A stretch of 64,000 nucleotides of DNA, from the NCBI GenBank assembly GCA_037974665.1, contig CM075771.1, forward strand, positions 38,300,425 through 38,364,424, given 5' to 3'. The notes under the pieces are model-generated. The model searched no databases. It had not been told where the DNA came from and saw only the letters and a list, made by a program, of their open reading frames with translations. The position numbers were made by a program, and so were the translations under genes. Each line of letters starts with the position of its first letter. Position 1 is the first letter of the stretch. This stretch comes from Ehretia macrophylla (Eukaryota > Streptophyta > Magnoliopsida > Boraginales > Ehretiaceae). Below are positions 34,615 to 46,142 of the stretch, one piece after another.

Positions 34615-34734
34615 GGGTGCGATCAAACCAGTACTAATGCACCGGATCCCATCAGAACTCTGAAGTTAAGCGTGCTTGGGCGAGAGTAGTACTAGGATGG
34701 GTGACCCCCTGAGAAGTCCTTGTGTTGCACCCCA
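34615..34734 (+). rRNA. 5S rRNA: 5S rRNA gene copy
   Basis: 120 nt. Changes: T12A, C18T, C47T, G98A, C107T, C120A. Boxes A and C are intact up to position 97. Confidence 0.92.
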
Positions 34735-35271
34735 TTTTATTTTTTTTTTGCCCTGGTTAGGGTTGCCAAGATACATTATCCACCAAATCTCTATTACCGA
34801 ATCCCACGGAACATTAGGCAAGACATCTTCGCTTCACGTGGAGGCGTAGGGTTTGTGACCAGGTTTCCGTCGCTCCAATGCCCATAATTGTTGATCTGTA
34901 AGGAGTTACGCGGCGCACAGCACACCGTTGCAAAGCTCTATCAGAGCTCTACGATGGGGGCAGCGAGCCTGCTCGTTGTGCCCATTTTTGGAGCCCAAAA
35001 TCGAACATTTTCATCAGTTTTAAGCCACTTTTCTTCTTTTGCTCTGTTTTTCCGTCCCGTATTGTACGTCGTGAGCTATTTAAATGACGACAACCTGACT
35101 CGCGGGACATCAGAGGGACCTACAACGTGTCGATATCACGTTTTGTGTAGTTGCTGCGTTGTTGATGTGGATGGGTCATCGTTAAGCCCATTGGGCCTTT
35201 TGAATGGGCCATCTCTCTAGGATGGGACTGTGAACCGTTAACACATATAGGAATTGTGCCCTCAACATGAC
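34735..35271 (+). repeat. 5S spacer with ~20-bp deletion
   Basis: Near 34843 the spacer reads CACGTGGAGGCGTAGGG, lacking the CCGGGCCCGCAAACCGAGG-type segment present in other units. The unit is 657 bp. The segment from 35186 to 35209 contains the intact GCCCATT/AATGGGC inverted repeat. Confidence 0.8.
35186..35209. promoter_or_regulatory. Conserved inverted repeat with TGGGCC motifs upstream of 5S gene
   Basis: GCCCATT and AATGGGC, separated by 10 bases, lie about 62-86 bp upstream of the 5S start. They overlap two TGGGCC motifs (one each side). The same arrangement is present in most units, for example 686-709 before the copy at 772. TGGGCC/T is the plant site II core, known from polymerase II promoters of ribosomal protein genes. 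A role here is inference. Confidence 0.5.
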
Positions 35272-35391
35272 GGGTGTGATCATACCAGCACTAATGCACC
35301 GGATCCCATCAGAACTCCGAAGTTAAGCGTGCTTGGGCGAGAGTAGTACTAGGATGGGTGACCCACTGGGAAGTCCTCGTGTTGCACCCCC
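35272..35391 (+). rRNA. 5S rRNA: 5S rRNA gene copy, near consensus
   Basis: 120 nt with two changes, C6T and C94A. Box A, the intermediate element and the box C core all match. Standard upstream region (TATAGG, CCC at -13 to -11, C at -1). Confidence 0.94.
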
Positions 35392-35947
35392 TTTTCTTTT
35401 TTTTTTTTCCCTGGTTAGGGTTGCCAAGATACATTACCTGCCAAATCTCTATTACCAAATCCCACGGAACATTGGGCAAGACAACTTCGCTTAATGTAGA
35501 GGCCGGGCCCGCAAATCGAGGGCGTAAGGTTTGTGACCAGGTCTCCGTCGCTCTAGTGCCCATAACTTTTGATCCGTAAGGAGTTACGCAGCGTACAGTA
35601 TACTGTTGCAAAGCCCAATGAGAGCTCTACGATAGGGGCAGCAAGCTTGCTCGCTATGCCCTTTTTGGAGCCCAAAATCGAATGTTTTCATCAGTTTCAG
35701 GCAACTTTTCTTCATTTGCTCTATTTTTATGTCCCGGATCGTACGTCGTGAGCTGTTAAAAAGATGACAACCTGACTCGCGGGACATCAGAGGGCCCTAC
35801 AACTTTTCGATATCACGTCTTGCAAGGTTTCTGCGTTGTTGATATGGATGGGTTGTCGTTAAGCCCACTGGCCTTTTGAATGGGCCATCTCTCGAGGCTG
35901 GGACTGTCAATCGTTAACACATATAGGAATTGTTCCCTCAACATGAC

Positions 35948-36066
35948 GGGTGCGATCAAACCAGCACTGATGCACCGGATCCCATTAGTACTCCGAAGTT
36001 AAGCGTGCTTGGGCGAGAGTAGTACTAGGATGGGTGACCTTTGGGAAGTCCTCGTGTTGCACCCCA
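35948..36066 (+). rRNA. 5S rRNA: 5S rRNA gene copy, 1-nt deletion in box C
   Basis: 119 nt. Changes: T12A, A22G, C39T, A42T, GACCTTTGGG for GACCCCCTGGG, C120A. Box A is intact. Confidence 0.9.
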
Positions 36067-36622
36067 TTTTCATTTTTTTTTGCCCTGGCTAGGGTGGCCA
36101 AGATACATTATCCACTAAATCTCTATTACCGAATGCCACGGAACGTTGGGCAAGACAACTTCACTTCACGTAGAGGCCGGGCCCGAAAACCGAGGGCGTA
36201 GGGTTTGTGACCAGGTCTCCGTCGCTCCAATGCCCATAACTTTTGATCCATAAGGAGTTACGCGGCGCACAGTACACCGTTGCAAAGCTCTCTCAGAGCT
36301 CTACAACGGGGGCAGCCCGCTTGCTCGCTTTGCCCATTTTTGGAGCCCAAAATCGAAAGTTTTCATCAATTTCAGGCCAATTTTCTACTTTTGCTTTGTT
36401 TTTTCGTCCCGGATCGTACGTCATGAGCTATTAAAAGGACGACAACCTGACTCGTGGGACATAAGAGGCCCTACAACGTGTCGATATCACGTCTTGTGCG
36501 GTTGCTGCGTTGTTGAAGCGGATGGGTTGTCGTTAAGCCCATTGGACCTTTTGAATGGGCCATCTCTCTAGGCTGGGACTGTGAACCGTTAACACATATA
36601 AGAATTGTGCCCTCAACATGAC

Positions 36623-36742
36623 GGGTGCGATCATACAAGCACTAATGTACCGGATCCCATCAGAACTCTTAAGTTAAACGTGCTTGGGTGAGATTAGTAC
36701 TAGAATAGGTGATCCCCTGGGAAGTCATCGTGTTGTACCCCC
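36623..36742 (+). rRNA. 5S rRNA: 5S rRNA gene copy, strongly altered
   Basis: 120 nt. Changes: C15A, C26T, C47T, G48T, G56A, C67T, G72T, G82A, G85A, C91T, C105A, C114T. Twelve changes across all boxes; probably not functional. Confidence 0.88.
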
Positions 36743-37272
36743 TTTTCAATTTTTTTTGCCCTGGTTAGGGTTGCCAAGATACACTATCCACCAAATCTCT
36801 ATTACCGAATCCCACGAAACATTGGGCAAGACAACTTCGCTTAATGTAGAGGCCGGGCCTACAAACCGGGGGCGTAGGGTTTGTGACCAGGTCTCCGTCG
36901 GTCCAGTGCCCATAACTTTTGATCCGTAAGGAGTTACGCTGCGTACAGCATACTGTTGCAAATCCCTCTGAGAGCTCTACGACAGGGGCAGCAAGCTTGC
37001 TCGCTATGCCTTTTTTAGAGCCCAAAATCGAATGTTTTCATCAGTTTCAAGGCACTTTTCTTCTTTTGCTCTGTTTTTCCGTCCCGGATCGTACGTCGTG
37101 AGCTGTTAAAAGGACGACAACCTGACTCGTGGGACATCCGAGGGCCCTACAACGTGTCGATATCATGTCTTGAGAGGATGCTGCGTTGTTGAACCGGATG
37201 GGTTGTCGTTAAGCACATTGGGCCTTTTGAATGGTCCATCTCTCTAGGCTGGGACTGTGAACCGTTAACACA

Positions 37273-37298
37273 TATAGGAATTGTGCCCTCAACATGAC
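37273..37298 (+). promoter_or_regulatory. 5S upstream promoter motifs (representative)
   Basis: TATAGG at -26 to -21, CCC at -13 to -11 and C at -1 before the gene at 37299. Plant 5S genes are known to use a TATA-like motif near -28, GC near -12 and C at -1, so position and order fit. Most units carry this set. Those at 37976, 40618, 43327 and 46023 instead read CATAAAGG. Confidence 0.65.
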
Positions 37299-37418
37299 GG
37301 GTGCGATAATACCAGCACTAATGCACCGGATCCCATCAGAACTCCGAAGTTAAGCGTGCTTGGGCGAGAATAGTACTAGGATGGGTGACCCCCTGGGAAG
37401 TCCTCGTGTTGCACCCCC
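37299..37418 (+). rRNA. 5S rRNA: 5S rRNA gene copy, near consensus
   Basis: 120 nt with two changes, C10A and G72A. First unit of a block duplicated at 42650. The following spacer has the diagnostic variants AAGTTACATTAT, GTCTCTCCAATGCCC and AAGTTCTTTGA that recur there. Confidence 0.94.
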
Positions 37419-37435
37419 TTTTCAATTTTTTTTTT
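37419..37435 (+). terminator. Polymerase III terminator after 5S gene (representative)
   Basis: TTTT directly after the gene, then CAA and a run of 10 Ts. A short T run on the non-template strand is the normal polymerase III stop. Nearly all units have TTTTCAATTTTTTTT here; those at 48728, 50053 and 51378 keep only the first TTTT. Confidence 0.8.
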
Positions 37436-37975
37436 CCTGGTTAGGGTTGCCAAGTTACATTATCGACCAAATCTCTATTACCGAATACCACGGACCATTG
37501 GGCAAGACAACTTCGCTTCACGTAGAGGCCGGGCCTGTAAACCGAGGGTGTAGGGTTTGTGACCAGGTCTCCGTCTCTCCAATGCCCATTACTTTTGATC
37601 CGTAAGGACTTACGCAGCGCACAGCATACCGTTGCAAAGTTCTTTGAGAGCTCTACGAAGTGGGAAGTGAGATTACTCGCTGTACCCATTTTTGGAGCCC
37701 AAAATCGAACGTTTTCATCAGTTTCAGGCCACTTTTCTTCTTTTGCTTTGTTTTTCCATCCCTGATTGTACGTCGTAAGCTGTTAAAAAGAGGACAACCT
37801 AACTCGCAGGACATGAAAGGGACCTACAACGTGTCGATATCACGTCTTGCGAGAATGCTGCGTTGTTGAAGCGGATGGGTTGTCGTTAAGCCCATTGGGC
37901 CTTTTGAATGGGCAATCTCCCTAGGCTGGGACTGCGAACCGTCAACACATAAAGGAATTGTGCCCTCAATATGAA

Positions 37976-38095
37976 GGGTGCGATCATACCAGCAAAAATG
38001 CACCGGATCCCATCAGAACTCCGAAGTTGAGCGTGCTTGGGTGAGAGTAGTAGTAGGATGGGTGACCCCCTGGGAAGTCCTCGTGTTGCACCCCT
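37976..38095 (+). rRNA. 5S rRNA: 5S rRNA gene copy
   Basis: 120 nt. Changes: C20A, T21A, A54G, C67T, C78G, C120T. Upstream ATGAAGGG (A instead of C at -1) and CATAAAGG in place of the TATAGG motif. Confidence 0.91.
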
Positions 38096-38585
38096 TTTTC
38101 AATTTTTTTTAACCCTGGTTAGGGTTGCCAAGATACTTTATCCACCAAATCTCTATTCCCGAATCCTACGGAACATTGGGCAAGACAACTTCGCTTCACG
38201 TAGAGGTCGGGCCTGCAAATCGAGGTCATAGGGTTTGTAACCAGGTCACCGTCGCTACGGTGCCCATTACTTTTGATCCGTAAGGAGTTACGCAGCGCAC
38301 AGCATACCGTTGCAAACCTCTTTGAGAGCTCTACAACGAGGGAAGCGAGCTTGCTCGTTGTGCCCATTTTTGGAGCCCAAAATTGAAAGTTTTCATCAAT
38401 TTCAGGCCATTTTTTTCTCTTGCTCTGTTTTTTCGTCCCGGATCGTATGCCGTGAGCTGTTTGGATGCTGCGTTGTTGAAGCGGGTGGGTTGTCGTTAAG
38501 CCTATTGGGCCTTTTGGGTGGGCCATCTCTCTAGGCTGGGACTGTGAACCGTTAACACATATAGGAATTGTGCCCTCAACATGAC
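38096..38585 (+). repeat. 5S spacer with ~67-bp deletion
   Basis: At 38460 the text jumps from CCGTGAGCTGTTTG to GATGCTGCGTTG, dropping the AAAAGGACGACAACC...CTTGCGA stretch found in other units. The unit is 610 bp. Its sister at 43327-43991 does not have this deletion, so it arose after the block duplication. Confidence 0.82.
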
Positions 38586-38705
38586 GGGTGAGATCATATC
38601 AGCACTAATGCACCGGATCCCATCAGAACACCGAAGTTAAGCGTCCTTGGGCGAGAGTAGTGCTAGGATGGGTGACCTCCTGGGAAGTCCTCATGTTGCA
38701 CACCC
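38586..38705 (+). rRNA. 5S rRNA: 5S rRNA gene copy
   Basis: 120 nt. Changes: C6A, C14T, T45A, G60C, A77G, C93T, G108A, C117A. C14T, T45A and A77G are shared with the sister copy at 43992. Confidence 0.9.
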
Positions 38706-39262
38706 TTTTCAATTTTTTTTGCCGTGGTTAAGGTTACCAAGATACTTTATCCACCAAATCTCTATTACCGAATCCCACGGAACATTGGGCAAGACAACTT
38801 CGCTTCACGTAGAGGCCGGGCCCGCAAACCGAGGGCGTAGGGTTTGTGACCAGGTCTCCGTTGCTCCGTTGCCCATAACTTTTGATCCGTAAGGAGTTAG
38901 GCGGCGCATAGCATACCGTTGCAAAGCTCTCTCAGAGCTCTACGATGGGGTTAGCTAGCTTGCTCACTTTGCCCATTTTTGGAGCCCAAAATCGAACATT
39001 TTCATAAGTTTCAGGCCCCTTTTCTTCTTTTGCTCTATTTTTCCGTCACTAATCGTACGTCGTGAGCTGTTAAAAGGTTGACAACTAGACTCGTAGGACA
39101 TCTTGGGGCCATACAACGTGTCGATATCACATCTTGCAAGGATGCTGCGTTGTTGAAGCGGATGGGTTGTCATTAAGCCCATTGGGCCTTTTGAATGGGC
39201 CATCTCTCTAGGCTGGGACTGTGAACCGTTAACACATATAGGAATTGTGACCTCAACATGAC

Positions 39263-39382
39263 GAGTGAGATCATACCAGCACTAATGCACCAGATCTCAT
39301 TAGAACTCCGAAGTGAAGCGTGCTTGGGCGATAGTAGTACTAGGATGGGTGACCCCCTGGGAAGTTCTCGTGTTGCACCCCC
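39263..39382 (+). rRNA. 5S rRNA: 5S rRNA gene copy
   Basis: 120 nt. Changes: G2A, C6A, G30A, C35T, C39T, T53G, G70T, C104T. G2A, G30A, T53G and G70T are shared with the sister copy at 44668. Confidence 0.9.
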
Positions 39383-39940
39383 TTTTCAATTTTTTTTGCC
39401 CTTGTTAAGGTTGCCAAGATACTTTATCCACCAAATGTCTATTAACGAATCCCATGGAACATTGGGCAAGACAACTTCACTTCACGTAGAGGCCGAGCCC
39501 GCAAACCGAGGGTGCAGGGTTTGTGACCAGGTCTCCATTGCTCCGGTGACCATAACTTTTGATCCGTAAGGAGTTCCGCAGCGCACAGCATACCGTTGCA
39601 AAGCTCTCTAAGAGCTCTACGACCGGGGCAGCCAGCTTGCTAGCTTTGCCCATATTTTGGAAACCAAAATCGAACGTTTTCATCAGTTTTAGGCAACTTT
39701 TCTTCTTTTGCTATGTTTTTTCAACCCTGATTGTACGTCGTAAGTTGTTAAAAGGACGACAACCTGACTTGCGGGACATCAGAGGGCCCTACAACGTATC
39801 GATATCATGTTTTACGAGGATGCTGCGTTGTTGAAGTGGATGGGTTGTCGTTAAGCCCATTGGGCCTTTTGAATAGGCCATCTCTCTAGGCTGGGACTGT
39901 GAACCGTCAACACATATTGGAATTGAGCCCTCAACATGAC

Positions 39941-40060
39941 GGGTGAGATCATACCAGCACTATTGCATCGGATACCATCAAAACTCCGAAGTTAAGCGTG
40001 CTTGGGCGAGAGTAGTACTAGGATGGGTGACCCCTTGGGAAGTTCTCGTGTTGCACCCCC
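39941..40060 (+). rRNA. 5S rRNA: 5S rRNA gene copy
   Basis: 120 nt. Changes: C6A, A23T, C28T, C34A, G41A, C95T, C104T. C6A and C104T are also in the copy at 39263, and C6A is in 38586, so a local conversion tract may run over these three. Box A is intact. Confidence 0.91.
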
Positions 40061-40617
40061 TTTTCAATTTTTTTTGCCCTGGTTAGGGTTGCCAAGATAC
40101 TTTATCCACCAAATGTCTATTACCGAATCCCATGGAATATTGGGCAAGACAACTTCACTTCACGTAGAGGCCGAACCCGCAAACCGAGGGTGTAGGGTTT
40201 GTGAACAGGTCTCCGTTGCTCCGGTGCCCATAACTTTTGATCCGTAAGGAGTTACGCGGCGCACAACATACCGTTGCAAAGCTCTCTATGAGCTCTACGA
40301 AGGGGGCAGCCAACTTGCTCGCTGTGCCCAATTTTGGATCCCAAAATTGAACATTTTCATCAGTTTCAGTCCACTTTGCTTCTTTTGCTCTGTTATTCTA
40401 TCCCGGATCGTACATCGTGAACTGTTAAAAGGACGACAACCAAACTCGCGGGACATGAAAGGACCCTACAACGTGTCGATATCATGTCTTGCGAGAATGC
40501 TGCGTTGTTGAAGCGGATGGGTTGTCGTTAAATCCATTGGGCCTTTTGAATGGGCCATCTCTCTCAGCTGGGACTGTGAACCGTCAACACATAAAGGAAT
40601 TGTGCTCTCAATATGAC

Positions 40618-40737
40618 GGGTGCGATTATACCAGCACTAATGTACCGGATCCCATCAGAACTCCAAAGTTAAGCATGCTTGGGTGAGAGTAGTACTTGGA
40701 TGGGTAACCCCCTGGGAAGTCTTCGTGTTGCAACCCC
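40618..40737 (+). rRNA. 5S rRNA: 5S rRNA gene copy
   Basis: 120 nt. Changes: C10T, C26T, G48A, G58A, C67T, A80T, G89A, C105T, C116A. Upstream CATAAAGG variant. Sister of 46023. Confidence 0.9.
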
Positions 40738-41294
40738 TTTTCAATTTTTTTTACCCTGGTTAGGGTTCCTAAGATACTTTATCCACCAAATCTCTATTCC
40801 AGAATCCCACGGAACATTGGGCAAGACAACTTTGCTTCACGTAGAGGCTGGGCCCGCAAACCGAGGGCGTAGGCTTTGTGACCAAGTCTCCGTCGCTCCG
40901 ATGCCCATAACTTTTGATCCGTAAGGAGTTACGCGGCGCACAACATACCGTTGCAAATCTCTCTAAGAGCACTACGACGGGGGCAGCCAACTTGCTCGCA
41001 GGGTCCATTTTTGTAGCCAAAAATTGAACGTTTTCATCAGTTTCAGTCCACATTTCTTCTTTTGCTCTATTTTTCCTTCCCGGATCGTACGTCGTGAGCT
41101 GTTAAAAGGACGACAACCTAACTCGCGGGACATCAAAGGGCCCTACAATTTGTCGATATCATGTCTTAAGAGGATGCTGCGTTGTTGAACCGAATGGGTT
41201 GTCATTAAGCCCATTGGGCCTTTTGAATGGGCCATCTCTCTAGGCTGGGACTGTGAACTGTTAACACATATAGGAATTGTGCCCTCAACATGAC

Positions 41295-41414
41295 GGGTGC
41301 GATCATACCAGCACAAATGCAACTGATCCCAACAGAACTCCGAAGTTAAGCGTGCTTGGGCGAGAGTAGTACTAGGATGGGTGACCCCTTGGGAAGTCCT
41401 CGTGTTGCACCCCT
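41295..41414 (+). rRNA. 5S rRNA: 5S rRNA gene copy with intact box A
   Basis: 120 nt. Changes: T21A, C28A, G30T, T38A, C95T, C120T. Positions 39-94 match the majority. Sister of 46699. Confidence 0.92.
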
Positions 41415-41972
41415 TTTTCAATTTCTTTTGCCCTGGTTAGGGTTGCCAAGATACTTTATCCACCAAATCTCTATTCCCAAATCATACGAAACATTGGGCA
41501 AGACAACTTCGCTTCACGTAGAGGCCGGGCCCGCAAACCAAGGTCATAGGGTTTGTGACCAGGTCTTCGTCACTCTGGTGCCCATAAATTTTGATTCGTA
41601 AGGAGTTATGCAGCGCACAGCATACCATTGCAAAGCTCTTTGAGAGCTCTATGACGAGGGAAGTGAGCTTGCTCGCTGTGCCCATTTTTGGAGCCCAAAA
41701 TCGAACATTTTCATCTGTTTCAGGCCACTTTTCTTCTTTTGCTCAGTTTTTCTATCCCGGATCGTACGTCGTGAGCTGTTAAAAGGACGAAAACTCTCTC
41801 TCGCAGGACATCAGAGGGCACTACAACGTGTCGATATCACGTCTTGCGAGGTTGCTGCGTTGTTAAAGCCGATGGGTTGTCGTTAAGCCCATTGGGCCTT
41901 TTGAATGGGCCATCTTTCTAGGTTGGGACTGTGAACCGTTAACACATATAAGAATTGTGCCCTCAACATGAC

Positions 41973-42092
41973 GGGTTCGATCTTACCAGCACTAATTCAC
42001 CGGATCCTATCAGCACTCCAAAGTTAAGCGTGCTTGGGCGAGAGTAGCACTAGGATGGGTGACCCCCTGGAAAGTCTTCGTGTTGCACCCCC
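41973..42092 (+). rRNA. 5S rRNA: 5S rRNA gene copy
   Basis: 120 nt. Changes: G5T, A11T, G25T, C36T, A42C, G48A, T76C, G99A, C105T. It lies between the two copies of the seven-unit block, with no clear sister. Confidence 0.9.
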
Positions 42093-42338
42093 TTTTAATT
42101 TTTTTTGCCCTGGTTAGGGTTGCCAAGATACATTATCCACCAAATCTCTATTACCGAATCCCACAGAACATTGGGCAATACAACTTCGCTTCACGTAGAG
42201 GTCGGGCCCACAAACTGAGGGCGTAGGGTTTTTGACCAGGTTCCCGTCGCTCCGGTGCCCATAACTTTTGATCTGTAAGGAGTTATGCGGCGCACAGCAT
42301 ACCGTTGCAAAGCTCTCTCAGAGCTCTACGACGGGGGC

Positions 42339-42354
42339 AGCGAGCTTGCTCGCT
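42339..42354. repeat. Short spacer hairpin (representative)
   Basis: AGCGAGCTTGCTCGCT: a perfect 7-bp inverted repeat with a TT loop, mid-spacer, about 250 bp after the 5S gene end. Many units keep AGCTTGCTCG with a changed left arm (AGCCAGC, AGCTAGC), so the hairpin is not strictly maintained. Confidence 0.5.
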
Positions 42355-42649
42355 GTGCCCTTTTTGGATCCCAAAATCGAACATTTTCATCAGTTTCAGG
42401 CCACTTTTTTTTTCTTTTGCTCAGTTTTTCAATCCCAGATCATACGTCGTGAGCTGTTAAAAGGACGACAACCTGACTCGCGGGACATCAGAGAACCCTA
42501 CAACGTGTCGATATCACGTATTGCGAGGATGCTACGTTGTTGAAGCGGATAAGTTGTCGTTAAGCCCATTGGGCCTTTTGAATGGACGATCTCTCTAGGC
42601 TGGGATTGTGAACCGTTAACACATATAGGAATTGTGCACTCAACAAGAC

Positions 42650-42769
42650 GGGTACGATCATACCAGCACTAATGCACCGTATCCCATCAGAACTCCGAAG
42701 TTAAGCATGCTTGGGTGAGAATAATACTAGGATGGGTGACTCCCTGGGAAGTCCACGTGTTGCACCCAC
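42650..42769 (+). rRNA. 5S rRNA: 5S rRNA gene copy
   Basis: 120 nt. Changes: G5A, G31T, G58A, C67T, G72A, G75A, C92T, T106A, C119A. Shares G72A with its sister at 37299, and many spacer marks. Confidence 0.9.
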
Positions 42770-43326
42770 TTTTCATTTTTTTTTGCCCTGGTTAGGGTTG
42801 CCAAGTTACATTATCCACCAAATCTCTATTACCGAATCCCACATAACATTGGGCAAGACAAATTCGCTTCACGTAGAGGCCGGGCCTGCAAACCGAGGGC
42901 GTAGGGTTTGTGACCAGGTCTCTGTCTCTCCAATGCCCATAACTTTTGATCCGTAATGAGTTACGCAGCGCACATCATACTGTTGTAAAGTTCTTTGAAA
43001 GCTCTACGAAGAGGGAAGTGAGATTGCTTGCTGTGCCCATTTTTGGAGCCCAAAATCGAATGTTTCCATTAGTTTCAGGCCACTTTTCTTCTTTTGCTCT
43101 GTTTTTCCATCCCTGATTGTACGTCATAAGCTGTTAAAAGGACGACAACCTAACTCGCAGGACATGAAAGGGACCTACAACGTGTCGATATCACGTCTTG
43201 CGAGAATGCTGCGTTGTTGAAGCAGATGCGTTCTCGTTAAGCCCATTGCGCCTTTTGAATGGGCAATCTCCCTAGTCTGGGACTTTGAACCGTCAACACA
43301 TAAAGGAATTGTGCCCTCAATATGAA

Positions 43327-43446
43327 GGGTACGATCATACCAGCACAAATGCACCGGATCGCATCAGAACTCCGAAGTTAAGCGTGCTTGGGCGAGAGTA
43401 GTACTAGGACGGGTGACCCCCTGGGAAGTCGTCGTGTTGCACCTCT
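43327..43446 (+). rRNA. 5S rRNA: 5S rRNA gene copy
   Basis: 120 nt. Changes: G5A, T21A, C35G, T84C, C105G, C118T, C120T. Upstream ATGAAGGG and CATAAAGG as in its sister at 37976. Box A is intact. Confidence 0.91.
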
Positions 43447-43991
43447 TTTTCAATTTTTTTTACCCTGGTTGGGGTTGCCAAGATTTATCCACCAAATCTT
43501 TATTCCCGAATCCTTGGGCAAGAAAACTTCGCTTCACGTAAAGGTCGGGCCCGTAAACCGAGGTCATAGGGTTTGTGACCAGGTCTCCGTCTCTCTGGTG
43601 CCCATAACTTTTGATCTGTAAGGAGTTACGCAGCGCACAGCATACCGTTGCAAAGCTCTTTGAGAGCTCTACGACGAGGGAAGGGAGCTTGCTCGCTGTG
43701 CCCATTTTTGGAGCCCAAAATTGAATGTTTTCATCAATTTCAGGCCACTTTTCTTCTTTTGCTCTATTTTTTCATCACGGATCGTACGCCATGAGCTGTT
43801 AAAAGGACGACAACCTGACTCGCGGGACATTAGAGGGCCCTACAACGTGTCGATATCACGTCTTGCTAGGATGCTGCGTTGTTGAAGCGGGTGGGTTGTC
43901 GTTAAGCCCATTGGGCCTTTTGAATGGGCCATCTCTTTAGGCTGGGACTGTGAACCGTTAACACAATTAGGAATTGTGCCCTCAACATGAC
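43447..43991 (+). repeat. 5S spacer with two small deletions
   Basis: CCAAGATTTATCC lacks three bases and GAATCCTTGGGCAAG lacks nine relative to other spacers, giving a 665-bp unit. Confidence 0.75.
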
Positions 43992-44110
43992 GGGTGCAAT
44001 CATATCAGCACTAATGCATCGGATCCCATCAGAACACCGAAGTTAAGCTTGCTTGGGCGAGAGTAGTGCTAGGATGGGTGACCCCCTAGGAATTCTCGTA
44101 TTGCACCCCC
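43992..44110 (+). rRNA. 5S rRNA: 5S rRNA gene copy, 1-nt deletion near 3' end
   Basis: 119 nt. Changes: G7A, C14T, C28T, T45A, G58T, A77G, G97A, AATTC for AAGTCC at 100-105, G110A. Confidence 0.89.
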
Positions 44111-44667
44111 TTTTCAATTTTTTTTGCCGTGGTTAAGGTTGCCAAGATACTTTATCCACCAAATCTCTATTACCGAATCCCACGGAACGTTGGGCAAGAC
44201 AACTTCGCTTCACGTAGAGGCCGGGCCCGCAAACCGAGGGTGTAGGGTTTATGACCAGGTCTCCGTTACTCCGTTGCCCATAACTTTTGATCCGTAAGGA
44301 GTTAGGCGGTGCACAGCATACCGTTGCAAAGCTCTCTCAGAGCTCTACGATGTGGGCAGCTAGCTTGCTCACTGTGCCCATTTTTGGAGCCCAAAATCGA
44401 ACATTTTCATCAGTTTTAGGCCCCTTTTGTTCTTTTGCTCTATTTTTCCGTCACAGATCGTACGTCGTGAGCTGTTAAAAGGATGACAACTAGACTCGCA
44501 GGACATCAGAGGCCCCTACAACTTGTCGATATCACGTCTTGTGAGGATGCTGCGTTGTTGAAGCGGTTGGGTTGTCGTTAAGCCCATTGGGCCTTTTGAA
44601 TGGGCAATCTCTCTGGGCTGGGACTGTGAACCGTTAACACATATAGGAATTGTGCCCTCAACATGAC

Positions 44668-44787
44668 GAGTGCGATCATACCAGCACTAATGCACCAGAT
44701 CCCATCAGAACTCCGAAGTGAAGCGTGCTTGGGCGATAGTAGTACTAGGATGGGTGACCCCCTGGGAAGTCCTAGTGTTGCACCCCC
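44668..44787 (+). rRNA. 5S rRNA: 5S rRNA gene copy
   Basis: 120 nt. Changes: G2A, G30A, T53G, G70T, C107A. Box C is intact. The spacer T run is interrupted (AATTGTTTTTG). Confidence 0.92.
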
Positions 44788-45345
44788 TTTTCAATTGTTT
44801 TTGCCCTGGTTAGGGTTGCCAAGATACTTTATCCACCAAATGTCTGTTACCGAATCCCACGGAACATTGGGCAAGACAACTTCACTTCACGTAGAGGCCG
44901 GGCCCGCAAACCGAGGGTGTAGGGTTTGTGACCAGGTCTCCGTTGCTCCGGTGCCCATAACTTTTGATCCGTAAGGAGTTACGCAGCGCACAGCATACCG
45001 TTGCAAAGCTCTTGAAGAGTTCTACGACCGAGGCAGCTAGCTTGCTAGCTTTGCCCATTTTTTAGAGTCCAAAATCGAACGTTTTCATCAGTTTTAGGCA
45101 AGTTTTCTTCTTTTGCTCAATTTTTCCATCCCTGATTGTACGTCGTAAGTTTTTAAAAGGACGACAACCTGACTCGCGGGACATCAGAGGGCCCTACAAC
45201 ATGTCGATATCATGTCTTACGAGGATGCTGCATTGTTGAAGTGGATGGGTTGTCGTTAAGCCCATTGGGCCTTTTGAATAGGCCATCTCTATAGGCTGGG
45301 ACTGTGAACCGTTAACACATATAGGAATTGTGCCATCAACATGAC

Positions 45346-45465
45346 GTGTTAGATCATACCAGCACTATTGCACCGGATCCCATCAGAACTCCGAAGTTAA
45401 GCGTGCTTGGGCGAGAGTAGTACTTGGATGATTGATCCCCTGGGAAGTCCTCGTGTTGCACCCCC
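45346..45465 (+). rRNA. 5S rRNA: 5S rRNA gene copy, altered box C
   Basis: 120 nt. Changes: G2T, G5T, C6A, A23T, A80T, G86A, G87T, C91T. Box C reads GGATGATTGATCCCC. Confidence 0.9.
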
Positions 45466-46022
45466 TTTTCAGTTTTTTTTGCCATGGTTAGGGTTGCCAA
45501 GATACTTTATCCACCAAATCTCTATTACTGAATCCCACGGAACATTGGGCAAGACAACTTCGCTTCACGTAGAGGCCGGGCCCGCAAACCGAGGGTGTAG
45601 GGTTTGTGACCAGGTCTCCGTCGCTCTGGTGCCCATAACTATTGATCCGTAAAGAGTTACGCGGCGCACAACATACCGTTGCAAAGCTCTCTGAGAGCTC
45701 TACGAAGGGGGCAGCCAGCTTGCTCACTGTGCCCAATTTTGGATCCCAAAATTGAACATTTTCATCAGTTTCAGTCCACTTTTCTTCTTTTGCTCTATTT
45801 TTTTATCTCGGATCATACGTCGTGAGCTGTTAAAAGGACGACAACCTAACTCGCGGGACATGAAAGGGCCCTACAACGTGTCGATATCATGTCTTGCGAG
45901 AATGCTGCGGTGTTGAAGCGGATGGGTTGTCGTTAAACCCATTGGGCCTTTTGAATGGGCCATCTCTCTAGGCTGGGACTGTGAACCATCATCACATAAA
46001 GGAATTGTGCCCTCAATATGAC

Positions 46023-46142
46023 GGGTGTGATTATACCAGCACTAATGCACCGGATCCTATCAGAACTCCGAAGTTAAGAATGCTTGGGCGAGAGTAGTAC
46101 TTGGATGGGTGACCCCCTGGGAAGCCTTCGTGTTGCACCCCC
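46023..46142 (+). rRNA. 5S rRNA: 5S rRNA gene copy
   Basis: 120 nt. Changes: C6T, C10T, C36T, C57A, G58A, A80T, T103C, C105T. Upstream CATAAAGG variant, as in its sister at 40618. Confidence 0.9.

Larger units (their letters stand above)
37299..41972 (+). repeat. Seven-unit 5S block, copy 1
   Basis: Units starting at 37299, 37976, 38586, 39263, 39941, 40618 and 41295 match in order those at 42650, 43327, 43992, 44668, 45346, 46023 and 46699. Offsets are 5,351 bp for the first two pairs and 5,404-5,406 bp after the deletion at 38461. Shared unit-specific marks: ATGAAGGG upstream with T21A, T45A with A77G, T53G with G70T, A23T, A80T with C10T, and T21A. The eighth units (41973 and 47375) do not match. 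Confidence 0.85.
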
